This document shows positions 1 to 11,848 of a stretch of DNA of 64,000 nt, in pieces. Every line of letters starts with the position of its first letter. The first letter of the stretch is position 1. The stretch comes from Bettongia penicillata ogilbyi (Eukaryota; Chordata; Mammalia; Diprotodontia; Potoroidae). The DNA lies in NCBI GenBank assembly GCA_023548195.1, contig JAJHZJ010000026.1, positions 3,727,598 through 3,791,597 on the forward strand, in the 5' to 3' direction. The notes under the pieces are model-generated. The model was not told where the DNA came from, did no database searches, and saw only the letters and a program-made list of their open reading frames with translations. The translations under genes were made by a program, and so were the position numbers.

Positions 1-2277
1 CTGATCATTTCATTTTTGTATTTTATTTATGTTATTTCTTATGAATGTAACAACCTCCATTCTTGAACCCATTTAAATAAATCGAACTCATCCTTCAATA
101 AAGAAATAAAGTCACATTTGCTTCCTGAGGCCTTCTTCTGCTATTCTGGTCTATTGCTACCAATTAAAATAGGGGCAGAGGAATACGGCTGAGGCCATTT
201 ACCAAAGGTAAGTTCTAAAACTTCTACCCACACATGGGTCAAAGAAGGAAAAATATTTAGATCAGCAATTTAATAAATACCACTATTATGATGGTCAATC
301 TGACCCAACATGTGGGAAAGTTATGATGCAGTGCATGGCAGTATAGAGAGGCAAATGGTCGGATAAGATTGTAATGAGATTTCAAGGGCTAAGCCTAAGT
401 GATGTGGTACCACTTGTATCATTACCTTTGGAGTCTGACCAGTGTGACTCAAGCTAATGTCCTCTGATTGGGAGGCAAGAGCTGTGTATCATGGCAGTAT
501 TTCAATGTCCAAATGAAAATTCCAGTCAAATTTTGTGATGCTCCAGACATAAAATAAACCAAGATAATATGAGTGATAATAGTATGTCCTGCAGAGTCAG
601 TCTAGAATCATGAATATAATTTATGGACTGAATTCAATCTACCATCCCCAGGAAGATGGATACTAAAGAAGGGCCTACATGGAGCTTTGACTTTTCTTAA
701 CTCCTTTTACACTCCAAGTCATTATCACATGGCTTATCACTTATCTTCTTTCATATTTTCTTGATGCCAAGAAGCATATAGGCTGACTTTGTTTACTCCA
801 CAGTATCCAGAAGAATTTGAAATGTACATTGTTGATAATGATTCCCACAGCAATTTGATATTCCTTTTGGTTGACTGATTAAAGACCAAAATTCTAAGCT
901 GTCTTTGGGAAGAGATGCATCTTCTTTCCAGGGATCACTGTCAGAAAAGCCTCAAAGCTTAAAATACTTTCTATAAAAATTATTTATTAGGCTATTTTCC
1001 CAGGTTCCTATTTTGCCTTGATGGCTTTGGTTTGGGTAGTACTTTTTTAATCCCATTTCTAGTTATTTTAACAGCAGAGATATAGTTTGTATTTAATTAA
1101 TTCTACATAGTTCCCAACCATGTTAAATATTAAAAATTATGATGTAATTATAAATTTGTTTCAGAAGATGACCCTAAAGTGACAGTGAATTACTCTTTAT
1201 TTAGACCAACAGGGATATCCACATTGAGCTCTAGTGAAGGTTAATTTAGTGAATGTACTCTGTATTTGATAAATATTTGTTAAATTGGAATGCAAGATCC
1301 CTGAGCAAAAAAACAATGTTGTGTTTATACTTAACAATGCTTACAAGGGTCTAGGCAGTGCTTTGCACATAGATGGTCCTCAAAAAATTTGCTAAATTAT
1401 GTAGGTATATTTTGAACTTTATGGATGATCATCCTTGACAAGAGATTCAACAAATGTTCCTTGGAATATTACCTGCAGAATTAAGGAAGGCAAATGCTAC
1501 AGTTAAGTGAAATGCAGGTCCCCATTGAAATTACACACTCATCCTGTTTCATTGAATGTCACTAAGTCACTGAGGTAGAAAATGAAAACATCTCACTCTA
1601 GACCACCTTAGGAGGCCAGGTCTTCAGAATACTGAATTTCCCAGTTGATGTATTTCCATATATACTATGGTTTAGAGTGAGAAACTGAAAAAAGAGATGA
1701 ATGCTTGCTGTGGATTCTGAAATTTCCCCCAGTCCTTTAGATGCATCCAATGAGCATGCAGCATGCCTCACTAAGCAGCAAAGTGCTTGTAGGTTAGTGA
1801 ATAATTCATTCCTTACAGAGAAAAGGTCACAAAGCAGTGGAAATAAACTTGTCAGATTTTCCTTGACTGAATATCAGTCAAATAAACTTCAGAAGAAAAT
1901 ATAGGCTAAATTGTGGCACTAAAAGAAACTGCAATGATGCCATCACATCATCTAAATAATAAATAGGGAAAAGACAAGTAAAATCTTCAAGGAGCAGAAA
2001 GTCTCCAGGTGTATGAATGTCTTAATTGATCTTCTATTTTATTCTTTAGAATTCTGCACAGAGTGGAAAAGAGCATCCAGTTTACACTTGCAGTAGTAGC
2101 AGTTTGGCAAAGAAACATGTTGACAAGAGAAAAGATATTACATATATAAATCTAAAATCACTGAAATAAGTCAATATCTGAACAGGTTCTTTCCTATTTT
2201 CCCAAGGATCATTGGAAACATTCCTTCAAATCTGGCAAGGCAAAGCTGATTTGTCACTAAATCTAGTTCTGACATAT
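1..2277. other. intergenic DNA, no gene seen
   Basis: This is AT-rich sequence without a convincing ORF. Around 1285-1400 the phrases for a low-level 'gtgctttgcacatagatggt' block and nearby 'aaatatttgttaaat' resemble the 3' end of an L2-type LINE, but the match is short and old. The 67-codon frame at 1701-1904 has no recognisable domain and no supporting context, so I leave it uncalled. Confidence 0.5.
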
Positions 2278-2480
2278 AGACAGCACAGAATAGTGGGAAG
2301 AGTGCTAGGGTTGAATTTGGAAAGCCTAAATCAAATCCTAATATTATCATTTAAGAGATTTATGACTCAGAGCTAGTCATTTAACCTCTCTAAGCCTCAT
2401 TTTCTTCATCTGAAAATTGTGAGGGGCGAGATAGATGAACTTTTGTGTTCCCTCATAGCCTATGATCTATATTTTTTTAG
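2278..2480 (+). repeat. CORE-SINE/MIR-like remnant
   Basis: The segment runs in the order expected of a mammalian tRNA-derived SINE: a 'gtgggaagagtgctag' head, a 'aaatcaaatcctaat' part corresponding to the B-box-distal region, then 'agtcatttaacctctctaag' followed by 'tgaaaattgtgagg'. It is well diverged from any young consensus, so it is an old copy. Family level (MIR versus Ther-1) cannot be settled by eye. Confidence 0.65.
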
Positions 2481-3085
2481 CATTCCAGATAGCATAGAAG
2501 AAGAAACACAATATAGCTGTTTGAAAACCTCTTTATACCAAGTCCCCACCCAAAATACAATCAGAATCACAAACCTTCTCTTGTAGTTGCTGAATAACTA
2601 ACATAACATTCCTTTTAATAACTTTGGTGTTTCATAGCTCCTCACCTTATATGAAACAAATGGAAATACTACATTTCTTTTCAGCTATATGAATAATCAA
2701 TTAAAAAGTGCTAGAATGACAAGAAGTCAGGCATCTCTTAGCTAATATGGTTCAAAACACCTGGTCAACCAATCATGCCTTGAGTCAGTATTTTGAATCA
2801 ACATAGTAGTAATAGATTACCAGTAGAGACAAAGGATTTAATCTGAAATTAAGGACCATCATAAGAAAGCAGCAGACAAAAACTATGATAACACAGCTCT
2901 CAATATCACATGGATTTAAGCGTATGTTGTACAAATTGAAACCCTGGAAAAATTATATGTGAAAAAGTCTAATATATTTAGTTTGTAATGTAGAGTTAGT
3001 GCTATTCCCCCACCACACTTACTTGAATGGATCTGTTATTTTATGCATGTGGTTATGCCCTCTACCAATAAAGATTATAGACCCT

Positions 3086-3616
3086 TGTAGCCTATGGCAA
3101 CCATGAATATCCCAACACAATTCTCAGTCTCAAAATACAACAGACTCTGCACATTGAAGACAGAACCAAAACATTTATTCAGACACCAGAGAGCCAAATC
3201 CATCATAGTAACAAAAATTTATATACAATAACAATGCAGAGAATAACACCATCCCCAAGCCTTCGCCCTGCTAGGTTTCCCACAAACCAACATCTTCAAA
3301 TAAACCACAAGCAGGCCCCCTTAAACAAAATCACCCCAAAAATCAGCTCTTTCACTCATGCCAGCCAGCTGCCTGCTTGCCAGCATGCTTCCTAGCTCTG
3401 CTCACTAATTTCCTCTCAGCTCTACTCTAGCTCCACCTCTTTCTGTTCCACCCTTCCTGTTCCACCCATGCAGCAAATTCCACCCACCACAACCTCCATA
3501 TGACAGAGATTCATGTGACCCAGGCTTCTGTATGACTCAGGCTTCTGTGTGACCCAGGCAGGTCACATGGACCTATTAATGAATGGGAAAGATCTTCCCA
3601 TTTAAGTTACTATTTC
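3086..3616 (-). repeat. LTR-like element, copy A (probable solo LTR)
   Basis: Read on the minus strand this block ends with a TATA-like run (plus 3218-3226) and an AATAAA (plus 3174-3179) about 45 bp apart, the order expected of U3-R-U5. Three more copies of the same sequence occur at 20041-20485, 21591-21895 and 62190-62465. The best preserved copies begin TGTAG on the plus strand and one ends CTACA, which is an LTR-type inverted terminus. No gag, pol or env sequence lies beside it, so it reads as a solo LTR of an unidentified endogenous retrovirus family. Left edge is ragged because part of the terminal region is missing here. Confidence 0.55.
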
Positions 3617-4111
3617 AGCCTTCCACGCTGTCTCCTGTACAATTCATGTTCATGGTAAGTCTTCTATAGACAATTTATCTACCTAACACAGTGTTCACCT
3701 TGCAATTGCATTTCTTGATTTCTAATAAGGTATTGAAGGTATCCATCTGCTACCCTACTTCCTTTTCTGATCATACACATATTTGGTCATTGCTTTTATG
3801 TCACTCCTTCCATGTAAGTCATCACTGATAATATGCTTTGTCCAACCTATAACCACTATGCATTGTTTCATTGCTCTTAATCTGCATTATTCTGAGAGAG
3901 TAATGTTTCATGATTACTATCATTGAAGATCAAGAGTTGATGTTTAAAAAACTAGTTTTGTCCCATCTTAAACCAACTGGCATGGCTGTACCAGAGGGAG
4001 TAAATTGAACTCAGACTGAAGCCCCTAAGGCATACTAATACAGAGAAAAATGTAAAGAGTCCCCCACAAGATGTAAGCTTTGGCAAGGAACATCTCTTCA
4101 ATTCTTCTGAC

Positions 4112-4345
4112 AACATATAGTGTAATGGATTAAGTAGGGGACACAAGTAGGATGACCTCTTAGTCAAATCTCTTAAATTTACTAGCAAAGTGAGTCATTT
4201 ACCCTCTTCTCAGTTTCAGTTTTCTTATATGTAAAATGGGGCTAATACCTTACTTATTAGGGTTGCTGAGAAGCTTACACTTATCTATCAGTGTTATTAT
4301 GAAGCTAAAATTATATAATGTAAAGGGTTCTGTAAAACATCAAAC
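4112..4345 (+). repeat. CORE-SINE/MIR-like remnant
   Basis: The sequence contains the recognisable SINE blocks 'gtgagtcatttaccctcttc', 'cagttttcttatatgtaaaa' and 'ggttgctgagaagc', in that order on the plus strand. It is an old, diverged copy with no preserved target duplication. Confidence 0.6.
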
Positions 4346-4561
4346 TGGATATAACTGTGAGTTGTTATGATGTTTTACTCCTTGCTTCCTAATAGAGAAT
4401 CAATCAAAATCTTTACTGTGGCAACTGATTTTCCCATTTATCTCTCCCTGATCTTCTTTGATTTCAAGGCTCTGAAGATGCCCAAACAAATTTTTACTAA
4501 AGAGGTTATCAAGTATATCAAGTATTCTGGGAATTTATGTGACATCACTAATATAAAGTGG

Positions 4562-4562
<1 letters not shown>

Positions 4563-4595
<33 letters not shown>
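4563..4595. repeat. (GT)n microsatellite
   Basis: About 33 bp of uninterrupted alternating G and T. The open frame that overlaps it (4367-4615) reads through the repeat and is not evidence of a gene. Confidence 0.95.
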
Positions 4596-4597
<2 letters not shown>

Positions 4598-5688
4598 CAC
4601 TATTTGGCAATCTGATGTGAAAAATAACAAGAAATATCAAGAGGATAGTATCTATTGGATCCAGTTATAAATAGTAGCTCTATAATTCAAAATCTTAGAT
4701 GCCAAGTTATAACTACTAATAAGATATAATCAAGTGAGATTTAAGGGTAGACAAATTCATTTTTTTTTGTTTGTTCAATGAATTATATGTTCTTTTACTT
4801 ACAAGATCCAAAAACCTCTCTTTTGCCCTCTGATAGTGAGAGACTTGGATTTCTTGATAGCAAATTTAGGCTTTGACCACATGGCATGTAGCCAATTTGA
4901 ACCTATCTAGATGTTTGGAGTTTTCCAGACAAAACAGCTAGTGACTTTGACTGTTTCATTTGTTTGATTTTGATGTTACATTCAAGTATCATGACTGGGA
5001 AAATAGTATTTTACCTTGGGGAAAGGAAGATGTGAAGGTGGTACCTCAGTATTTGAATGTATATTGTTTGTTAATGTCTAGATAGTCTTTTCCTCCAGTT
5101 GACTCTGATCTGTGGGCATGGTATTTATTGATGTCCTCCTGGACAGGTGGAAAAATGCACATAACCCCTTATCTAAAACTCTAAAGGAATGAAGTATCAG
5201 TGGAGGAAACAGGAGCAGAAACACCCAGAGAGGTCAAGCAACCCTACACAACGTTAATGTGTAGATGATGAGCATGACAGATTTGCCTTGCAAGCTATTC
5301 CACTACTACTAATCTATGGTTAGTTTTCTTTGTATAAAAATTTTGCGTCCAGTCAACTCATCTGTATCTATGTAGCTTAACACGGTTTGGGGTAATTTAT
5401 TTTTGTTTTCTTTTGTTTTTCTTCTAATTTTTACTAAAATTATTACTATTATTTTAAAATTCAAATTGTTTCTTGGCTGAACAAATGAGAAAAGAGACTT
5501 GCCCATTTGCTAGGTCAAGACAGGAAGATCAGAATGACTCTGCAGACCATCCAAAGTGATGACTATTGTTCCATTTCTGTTGAAAGATCAGGTGCAAATG
5601 GACAAAGAAAGGGGTATGAACAATAGATAGGGTCAGGAAACAGTAGTGATTGTTGGTAATAATAGAGATTTCTATAGTTCTTGAAAGT
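4596..5688. other. no feature recognised
   Basis: AT-rich intergenic sequence. I see no repeat with a clear family signature, no coding region and no structured motif. Short minus-strand frames at 5309-5506 and 5529-5732 carry no recognisable domain. Confidence 0.5.
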
Positions 5689-5902
5689 TTGCAAAGTGCA
5701 ACTTTATTCATTATTTCATTTGTCCTATTCAACAGTTCTATGAGAGGAATGTGCTAACACCTATTATCATTCTAGTTTTACAGATGGAGAAGCTAAGGCT
5801 CAGGTTAGTTAAGTGACTTGTCCTTGTCCTAGGAAGGATCAGAGGAGGGACATGAACCCCTAACTCCAGGTCTTATACTCTTTCCACAATACCATATGGC
5901 CC
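5689..5902 (-). repeat. CORE-SINE/MIR-like remnant, antisense
   Basis: Antisense SINE signature: 'ttttacagatggagaagcta', 'aaggctcaggttagttaagt', 'gacttgtcc', then 'aactccaggtcttatactct' and 'ccacaataccatatgg'. The order is the reverse complement of a MIR or Ther-type element. Confidence 0.75.
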
Positions 5903-6085
5903 CAACACATGTATAGAGATAAGACCATGAACACTGTCCCTTTTTAAAATAAATTCATTATTGATCTTGGGAAAAAAAATTAAATGTTTTGTGTTTTTCA
6001 GTTGTAAGTGAAAAAAGCATTCCAATGCCATCTCACCAAAGTGACAGAAGAATAATGCAAATCATACATAAATGTACTGAGGATT

Positions 6086-6300
6086 TGTGGCATTGTCAAC
6101 AGAGTCTATTAACTCAGGTCAGGAAGAAATGAGTTCAAATCCTGCCTCATACATTAGATCTGTGATCTTGGATAAGTCATAATTTCTCTCAGCCTTAGTT
6201 TTATCATTTGTAAAATGGTGAAAATAAATAACAGCATGTACCTCACAGGGTTTTCGTGATCATCAAATAAGACAACATATATAAGAATTTTTCAAACCAT
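6086..6300 (+). repeat. CORE-SINE/MIR-like remnant
   Basis: Sense-strand SINE signature: 'gaaatgagttcaaatcctgc', 'gatcttggataagtcataat', 'catttgtaaaatggtgaaaa', then a CORE-like 'acctcacagggttttcgtga'. Presence of the CORE block favours a Ther/MIR family. Confidence 0.75.
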
Positions 6301-6719
6301 GATGTGCTTTTATTACTAAAGTTTATTAATTGAATATCTGAAGATTCTTTTGAGCTTAAATCATTCTAAGGGAGGCACCTCTTTATTCTGAAGCAAAATA
6401 AAACATTTCCCTCTGTCTACAAGCATAAGGTCATTTGTCTCAGGGGTTATCAATTATGTAATTATGTATGTATTAGAATGGGGGTCCTTGTGTGATTTTC
6501 ATTATCATTTATAAAATTTTAAGTATCTAGTGATGTCAGTTCTATAAAGCCAAACATGATTGATCCAGACCAAGATTTTATTTTCTCAGTTTCCATAAAG
6601 GGTTGCCATTGAATTGCAATGTACTAAAACTAGATCAATTTCAGAACAGCAGGTGAACACTTTCCCCATATTATTCTTGTGAAATTGATTTTTGTTTGAC
6701 TACATTTATTCTTACTGAA

Positions 6720-7480
6720 TTTCTTCTTAATAGATTCTGTCCACTGACCTAGTTGTCAAGATTTTTTATATCCTTACTATCATCCAATGCATGCAATAGT
6801 CTTCCTAGTTTGGGATCTCTGAAAATTTTATGAGCATAACATCTATACATTTATAAAAATTTCTGGTAAAAAATACTAAACAGCACAATGCCAATAACAG
6901 CTTGTTGGGATAGTGGAGTCCTCCTGTCACTCTGAAACCTGAATCATTAACAGCTACTCTTTGAGTCTGACCAGCCAACCAGTTTTGACTCCATCCGATT
7001 ATACTGTCTAATCCATATCTCTCCATAATCTCTACTAGAATGAGGTACTTTATCAAAAGTTTTTCTAAAATATTGGTAAATTCTATCAATAGTATTCCTT
7101 TCATTTATTAAATTAGTATTCCTATTTTTTAAAAAGGAAATTAAATTATTTTAGTGTATCTTCTTTTCAGTGAAGCCATACTGGCTCTTTGAATCACTAA
7201 ATGTTCACCATCACTTCAATGATTCAAGAGTGAACCTCTCCAGTAACAGAAGTCAAGCTTACTGGCACATTATTCTTTTCTCTTTTGAAAATTGATCGTG
7301 TGGTACCTCTCCAATTTTCCATTATCTTTCAAATATCACTGACAATTTGGCTCAGCAATTACATCTGCCAGTTCTTTTAGGACTTAAGGATATAGTTTAT
7401 CTGGGCCAGGTGATTTTAATTTATCAAGGAACCTAGGTGCTATCTTCCTGTCTCCTTATTTATCTTGGGTATTAACACCC
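6720..7480 (-). pseudogene. CR1-like LINE reverse transcriptase, decayed
   Basis: Minus-strand conceptual fragments fall in the order of a CR1/jockey-type reverse transcriptase: a K-S-P-G-P-D motif near 7400-7420, then a leucine-lysine-glutamate 'LKELADVIAEP'-like piece near 7365, then at 6940-7060 'MERYGLDSIIGW' and 'QRVAVN', and finally the catalytic region at 6815-6845. In that last region the expected F-A-D-D box reads as F-S-E-I, so both catalytic aspartates are gone. Several frameshifts separate the pieces. The longest unbroken stretch is 99 codons (6805-7104). This is an ancient, dead LINE; CR1 or L3 is the best guess. Confidence 0.7.
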
Positions 7481-8900
7481 TGTTAGTCGTTTTGATTCTG
7501 TGATTTCCACTGCAAAGAACTTTCAATAGAGAAAAGATAGAAACAAAACTATCTCTACCTCTTCTTATGTTATCTTTCTGCAAAAGATAACTCCAAGCAT
7601 TCTAAGCAAAAGTCCTGCCACTTCTTTCTCATTTTTTTCTTACAATATAGTTCTAAAAATCTACTCTTTTGGTTGCTCTTGGCTTGTTTATTCGGAGTCT
7701 TAATGGTCCTGATGTTATAATTTCTGAACTCTGTAACACTCTTATATTCATCTTTGGTACTTGGCCTTGCTTCCATTTCTGTACCTTTCTTTTTAACATA
7801 TAAGTTGGCTGATGAATTGCTGTGCATCCTCATTGATCTCTTTAGACATATCCCATTTTTTCCTCATTAGAACTGTTTCTCTTGTCTTCAGAAGTTCATT
7901 CTTGAACATCTTCCATCCCTATTTGTCTGATTTCTCCTGAGGCATTTTGCTCCTTGAAATCCATGCTATCGTACCTCTGAACTCTTTGAAATCTGCTCTC
8001 CCATAGTCTAGTGGGAATGTCACACTATGTGCAGATTTCCTTCCCTTCTCTATGACAAATTCTTGAATGAAGCCATCACTTTCCCTTCAAGGTTAACATC
8101 ATCCCCTCCCTTCCCCAAAGCAGCTACTTAATTCCTTTGCAATTCTTAGGTTTCTCTGAATTCCATATATCCCTTTTTTCTTACCTTACAATAATATTCC
8201 ATTAGAAAATTCATATAAACCATCCCAAAAAATAGTTGCTCATTCTTTCCAATTGTTACCACAAAAAAGACACTTTTCTTAATAACTTCAGTAATCTGAC
8301 AGTTATTCCTCTATTAACCTATTCCCCATCTCCTGCTACCATCCTGAATGAGAGGCCTCCATACTAATGACCCATCTAAAAGCCTGATGAAAAGGCTTTT
8401 ATCTTTCTTATATTTTTCTGCATCTTCCATGTTATCATCATAGCCACACTATAGAAGTCTTGATTAGTTACATTTGACCTCTAAGATCAATTTGCTGTGC
8501 CCCATCTCTGACCATGGCGTTTTTACTTGGTAAGCCTTCCACTTCCATACTCATTAAACCATGTATTGGCCTTTATTAGGATTTCTAATTGCATAGTATC
8601 TATAAATTATTTGCCTTCTGACTACACTGGATTCCCTGGAAGGCTTGGATTCCAGAGTAAGTCATTCAATTCTTCCCTCATTAACATTCCAGATTCCACA
8701 GGAGTTCTCTGGCACATATCCCCAAGCTCAGATCCTCCTGACTTATTACTTTTATCATTGCTTTTTACAGGAAGAAGACAATTTGAAATTAGCTTATCTC
8801 CAGTCTCCTCCAACTCTGATGATAACACTTTAGTAAACCACTGAGCCACATAGATTTGGCCCTCTAAATTCATGCTTCCCAATTATTTATCCTTTTCTTG
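7481..8900 (-). mobile_element. upstream part of the CR1-like LINE (tentative)
   Basis: This stretch directly precedes the reverse transcriptase fragment on the minus strand and has the same pyrimidine-rich plus-strand look, as expected if it is the 5' portion of the same LINE ORF. Unlike the downstream part I cannot point to a diagnostic motif. Open frames at 7570-7833 and 8622-8882 (minus) and 8527-8844 (plus) show no domain I recognise. It could also be a separate old repeat. Confidence 0.35.
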
Positions 8901-8984
8901 TGATTCTCTAGCACAGCTTGTAAACCATTGTTCCAAATAGTCACTCTTTTTCTAAAAAGAAGAATGCCTCTACTCTTTACTGAG

Positions 8985-9290
8985 CAATCATAGGATCATG
9001 GATTTAGAGTGATAAAGCAACTCAGAGGTAATCTGGTCAGAAATGCTCACACATACCCAATTTATGGATGAGGACTGTCTCTTCTTGACTTCAATGAATT
9101 TGCACCATCAATAATGCTGTATTTCATTCTCGCATCTCTGACTTCTCCCTAAAGGACACAATCTCCATAGATTATAAACTTGATTGAAGGGAGGGGTCAT
9201 GATTTATTAATCCTTGTACTTACCTGATAGAACCATGCCTGGAGTGGTTAAGTACTCAGTAAATATTGTTTAATTGAAATGATCCCAACA
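8985..9290. repeat. MIR-like fragment plus L2-like 3' end
   Basis: At 8985-9075 an antisense MIR-like block is visible ('gatcatggatttagagtgat', 'tttatggatgaggactg'). At 9120-9290 the plus strand shows an L2 3'-end pattern: 'aaacttgattgaaggg', 'ccttgtacttacctgataga', then 'gtactcagtaaatattgttt'. Both are old and short. Confidence 0.5.
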
Positions 9291-9501
9291 TCCTTTCCTC
9301 CTGAATCATTACCTAGTAACAGTTAATCTTCCCTGTTCCATAAAATCCTCCTCTTTGCTTTCAAATCTTCTTCCAGCCAAAAAACACTACTATATGATAT
9401 CATTTATCTACCAGGATACTTATTTTGATCTTTCCATTTCACTTCCAAACTCCTCAAATATGGGTTGTACATCCACACAAACTGCATTTTCTAGGTCTAC
9501 C

Positions 9502-10035
9502 TGCTGAGGCCAAGGAGTGCTCAGGACTCCAAAATACCGAAATGCTGGATCCTGCCTGAATGAATTCAACTCAAGCCTTCTTTCAGCCAAAGAAAAACAA
9601 AGTTTATGTAAGAGCCACCATATTGGTCAGACTCTTAAAAAATCTGAGCATCTGCATCGACAAGCTGGCCAGACAGAGTCTGAGTTAAAGTGAATCTGAG
9701 TATTTTCATGGAGGCAACATGGATCTTACACAGGGAAAGATTGTGGGAGGGATCTAGGGTTGGCTAAGTAGTCTGGGGTAACTAGAGGAGGGGTTTAGGG
9801 AAGGTCTTGATGGGAGTGGCCAGTAGCTGAGGGGACTAGAGGTCAGATACTAGGAACCAAGAAAATGGGATTCTGATGGGATCAAGGATGGGAAACAGCC
9901 AGATGCAATCAGCAGGTAACAGACAATGCAGGGCTAGGTTTGGTTAAGGGTAAACAGATTTGGGCATGAAAAGTCAAATCAAGTGGGAAGATTCAAGGAG
10001 AGTTCAAGGTGGGGTTTTCCAGAGCCTGTACCCCA
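9502..10035 (-). repeat. LTR-like block, second family (tentative)
   Basis: A 534-bp block of higher GC and purine-rich plus strand starts with TG ('tgctgaggcc') and ends with CA ('gtacccca'). The minus strand carries a weak polyadenylation-like region near the left end. No internal retroviral sequence flanks it, and I cannot find a matching direct repeat at its edges. A solo LTR fits best; an unrelated interspersed repeat is possible. Confidence 0.4.
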
Positions 10036-10662
10036 TCATAACCATTTATTCTTTTTATTATAAAGCAACTTAGTTTCTAGCCTCATAAAAATGAATAAAT
10101 TGCACTTACAAATTCACCAATGATTTTTTTCAACAACTTGCCTAATACAGTGGCCAGTTTTAATGTGTCATTCTTCTTGCACACCCATCCCTTTAATCCT
10201 TTAAATTCTTACTATCACATCCTAGATAATCTGACACAGTGGTTCTCAAATTTTTCCACAGTGGTAAAACTCTTCAGTTTAAACAAAACTTTGACAGAAC
10301 TCTTGTAGTAAAATCTTCTATTCTTTTTCCTCAAGTTTAGTGGCTATTAACAAATAATATAAAATTCACTGAAACAAATAAACCTTGGGGTGTTTCAGGG
10401 TTTCTTGCAATGCAGTTCAAGAAAACTGGTCTAACCTGTGCCTAGACTGTGGTTAATAGTCTCATCACTAATCTCCCCACCTCAAATATCTCTTTTTCTT
10501 TTCCAAATCATTTCACAATTGCTCATGTTCACCATGTCTTGCATTGTTACATAATGATTGTGTCATTTTATTACTTTGCATGTCTTTTCTGCCTAATCAC
10601 ACTTTAAGGTTCTTATAGAAGAGAGACATTGTGCTTATTTTTAATTGATTTAATTTTTAATT
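10036..10662. other. AT-rich intergenic, weak L2-like 3' end
   Basis: Around 10480-10640 the sequence 'tttgcatgtcttttctgcct' and 'aaggttcttatagaagagag' resembles an L2-type 3' region. The rest shows no gene and no repeat that I can name. The 62-codon frame at 10120-10308 is not supported. Confidence 0.4.
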
Positions 10663-10849
10663 TTAACCTCCCTGCTTCTCAGTTTCCTCCAACGTAAAAT
10701 TAGGAAGTTGGGCTTGATGGTTTTGTGGCTTATTTGGGAACATTCATCTATGCCAGAATTTTTTTTTTAAAGCTAGATACCTGTATTTCAGAATCATTGG
10801 GTTCCTCTGAAATCCTATTTATTTTATGCATTTGTAAATTTTATTCTAA
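10663..10849 (+). repeat. composite repeat, first copy of a local duplication
   Basis: This segment is nearly identical over its whole length to 11849-12039. It consists of a SINE-derived part ('ctgcttctcagtttcctcc') fused to part of an ancient DNA transposon ('aagctagatacctgtatttc', 'aaatcctatttattttatgc'). A T-run of different length is the largest difference. This copy ends abruptly at 'ttattctaa', whereas the second copy continues for about 70 bp more into the transposon end. Confidence 0.85.
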
Positions 10850-10959
10850 TTCACTTAGCCATCACTTAACAATAGGCGATAAAGTAGTTCTCTGAATTCT
10901 GAGGTTGGTAGTCTGACTACTACTACCTTCAACTGAAAGAAGAAAATAAAACCTAGGGT

Positions 10960-11125
10960 AATGACATCATTGTATAACCTGGTGTGATTAAACTGAGGCT
11001 CAAAACTGGTTTCCTCATTTATAAAAGAGATAGTAGTTCTTCCTTAAGATGGTTGTTTTAAGGATGAAATAAGGGTAATATTTGTAAAATCCCTTACAAA
11101 ATTTAGCTAAATGTCAGCTTTGTTG
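10960..11125 (+). repeat. CORE-SINE/MIR-like remnant
   Basis: Sense SINE order: 'aaactgaggctcaaaactgg', 'cctcatttataaaagagata', 'gatggttgttttaaggatga', 'tttgtaaaatcccttac'. It is an old copy. Confidence 0.6.
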
Positions 11126-11239
11126 TTTTCAGTTATGTAACTCATTCAGTCCCATAGACTGAAGTGATACAGTTGGGGTAGGACAAGCATTTTGTATCGT
11201 TTGACTATAATTCAAGGTTTTTCTTTCCACTAAACTATA

Positions 11240-11390
11240 CTGCAATACTAGGAGAATCCTCAATATGTCAGTCAATCAACTGACCCCACAGCATTTTGTC
11301 ATACCATATGTCAAGAGTCTGTCCTAAGCTCTGGGGATACTGATACTAAAAAGTCAAAAACTTCTACTTTCAAGAAACCTTATATTCTCT
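11240..11390 (+). repeat. L2-like fragment
   Basis: The phrases 'gtcctaagctctggggatac' and 'caagaaaccttatattctct' match the block in which many mammalian L2-type copies read 'tgctaagcgctggggatac' and 'caaggagctcacagtct'. Short and diverged. Confidence 0.5.
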
Positions 11391-11454
11391 CAGGAACAAA
11401 ATGTTGGAAAAATCCTCTCATAGGCTTTTTGAGTTGTAGCCTGAAAGCGCCAAG

Positions 11455-11645
11455 TTCTCATATTGCATCCTGGGCCATCTCCAGTCATCCTGATGAATAT
11501 CAGACCACTGGACCCAGATGGCTCAGGAGGAGGAAGTGAGGTTGGTGACTTCCACAGCCCTCCCTCACTCAAGTCAAAGTCAACTGCAAGTCATGTCATC
11601 AATCATGGTCTTCTTTGAGAAGGAAGGACAAACACAACTACAGCA
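11455..11645 (+). repeat. marsupial tRNA-SINE, 3' half with RTE-type tail
   Basis: This is the 3' half of the same SINE that is complete at 28148-28454. Diagnostic pieces are 'ggacccagatggctcaggag', 'gtgaggttggtgacttccac', 'agccctccctcactcaagtc', and the tail 'gaaggaaggacaaacacaac'. The tRNA-derived head is missing. Confidence 0.8.
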
Positions 11646-11647
11646 GC

Positions 11648-11830
11648 CTTAGAGATCCCATGAACCAACTTTCTCTTTTCACAAGTGAGGACAGAGAGCA
11701 GGAAAAGGGACTTCTTCTAGGTCACTTAGCCAACTTTCGGTCTTGGACAGCACAGGTATAGCCAAAAATGCCCTGGTTTTTCCAGAAGACTAAGGTTCGT
11801 ATCTCCTCCCTTAGAGTTTAGCATGTGTGT
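11648..11830 (-). repeat. MIR-like remnant, antisense
   Basis: Antisense SINE pieces 'ttttcacaagtgaggacaga' and 'ttctaggtcacttagccaac' are visible in order. It directly follows the SINE tail above. Confidence 0.5.
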
Positions 11831-11848
11831 GAGCCTGCTGCAAGCCCC

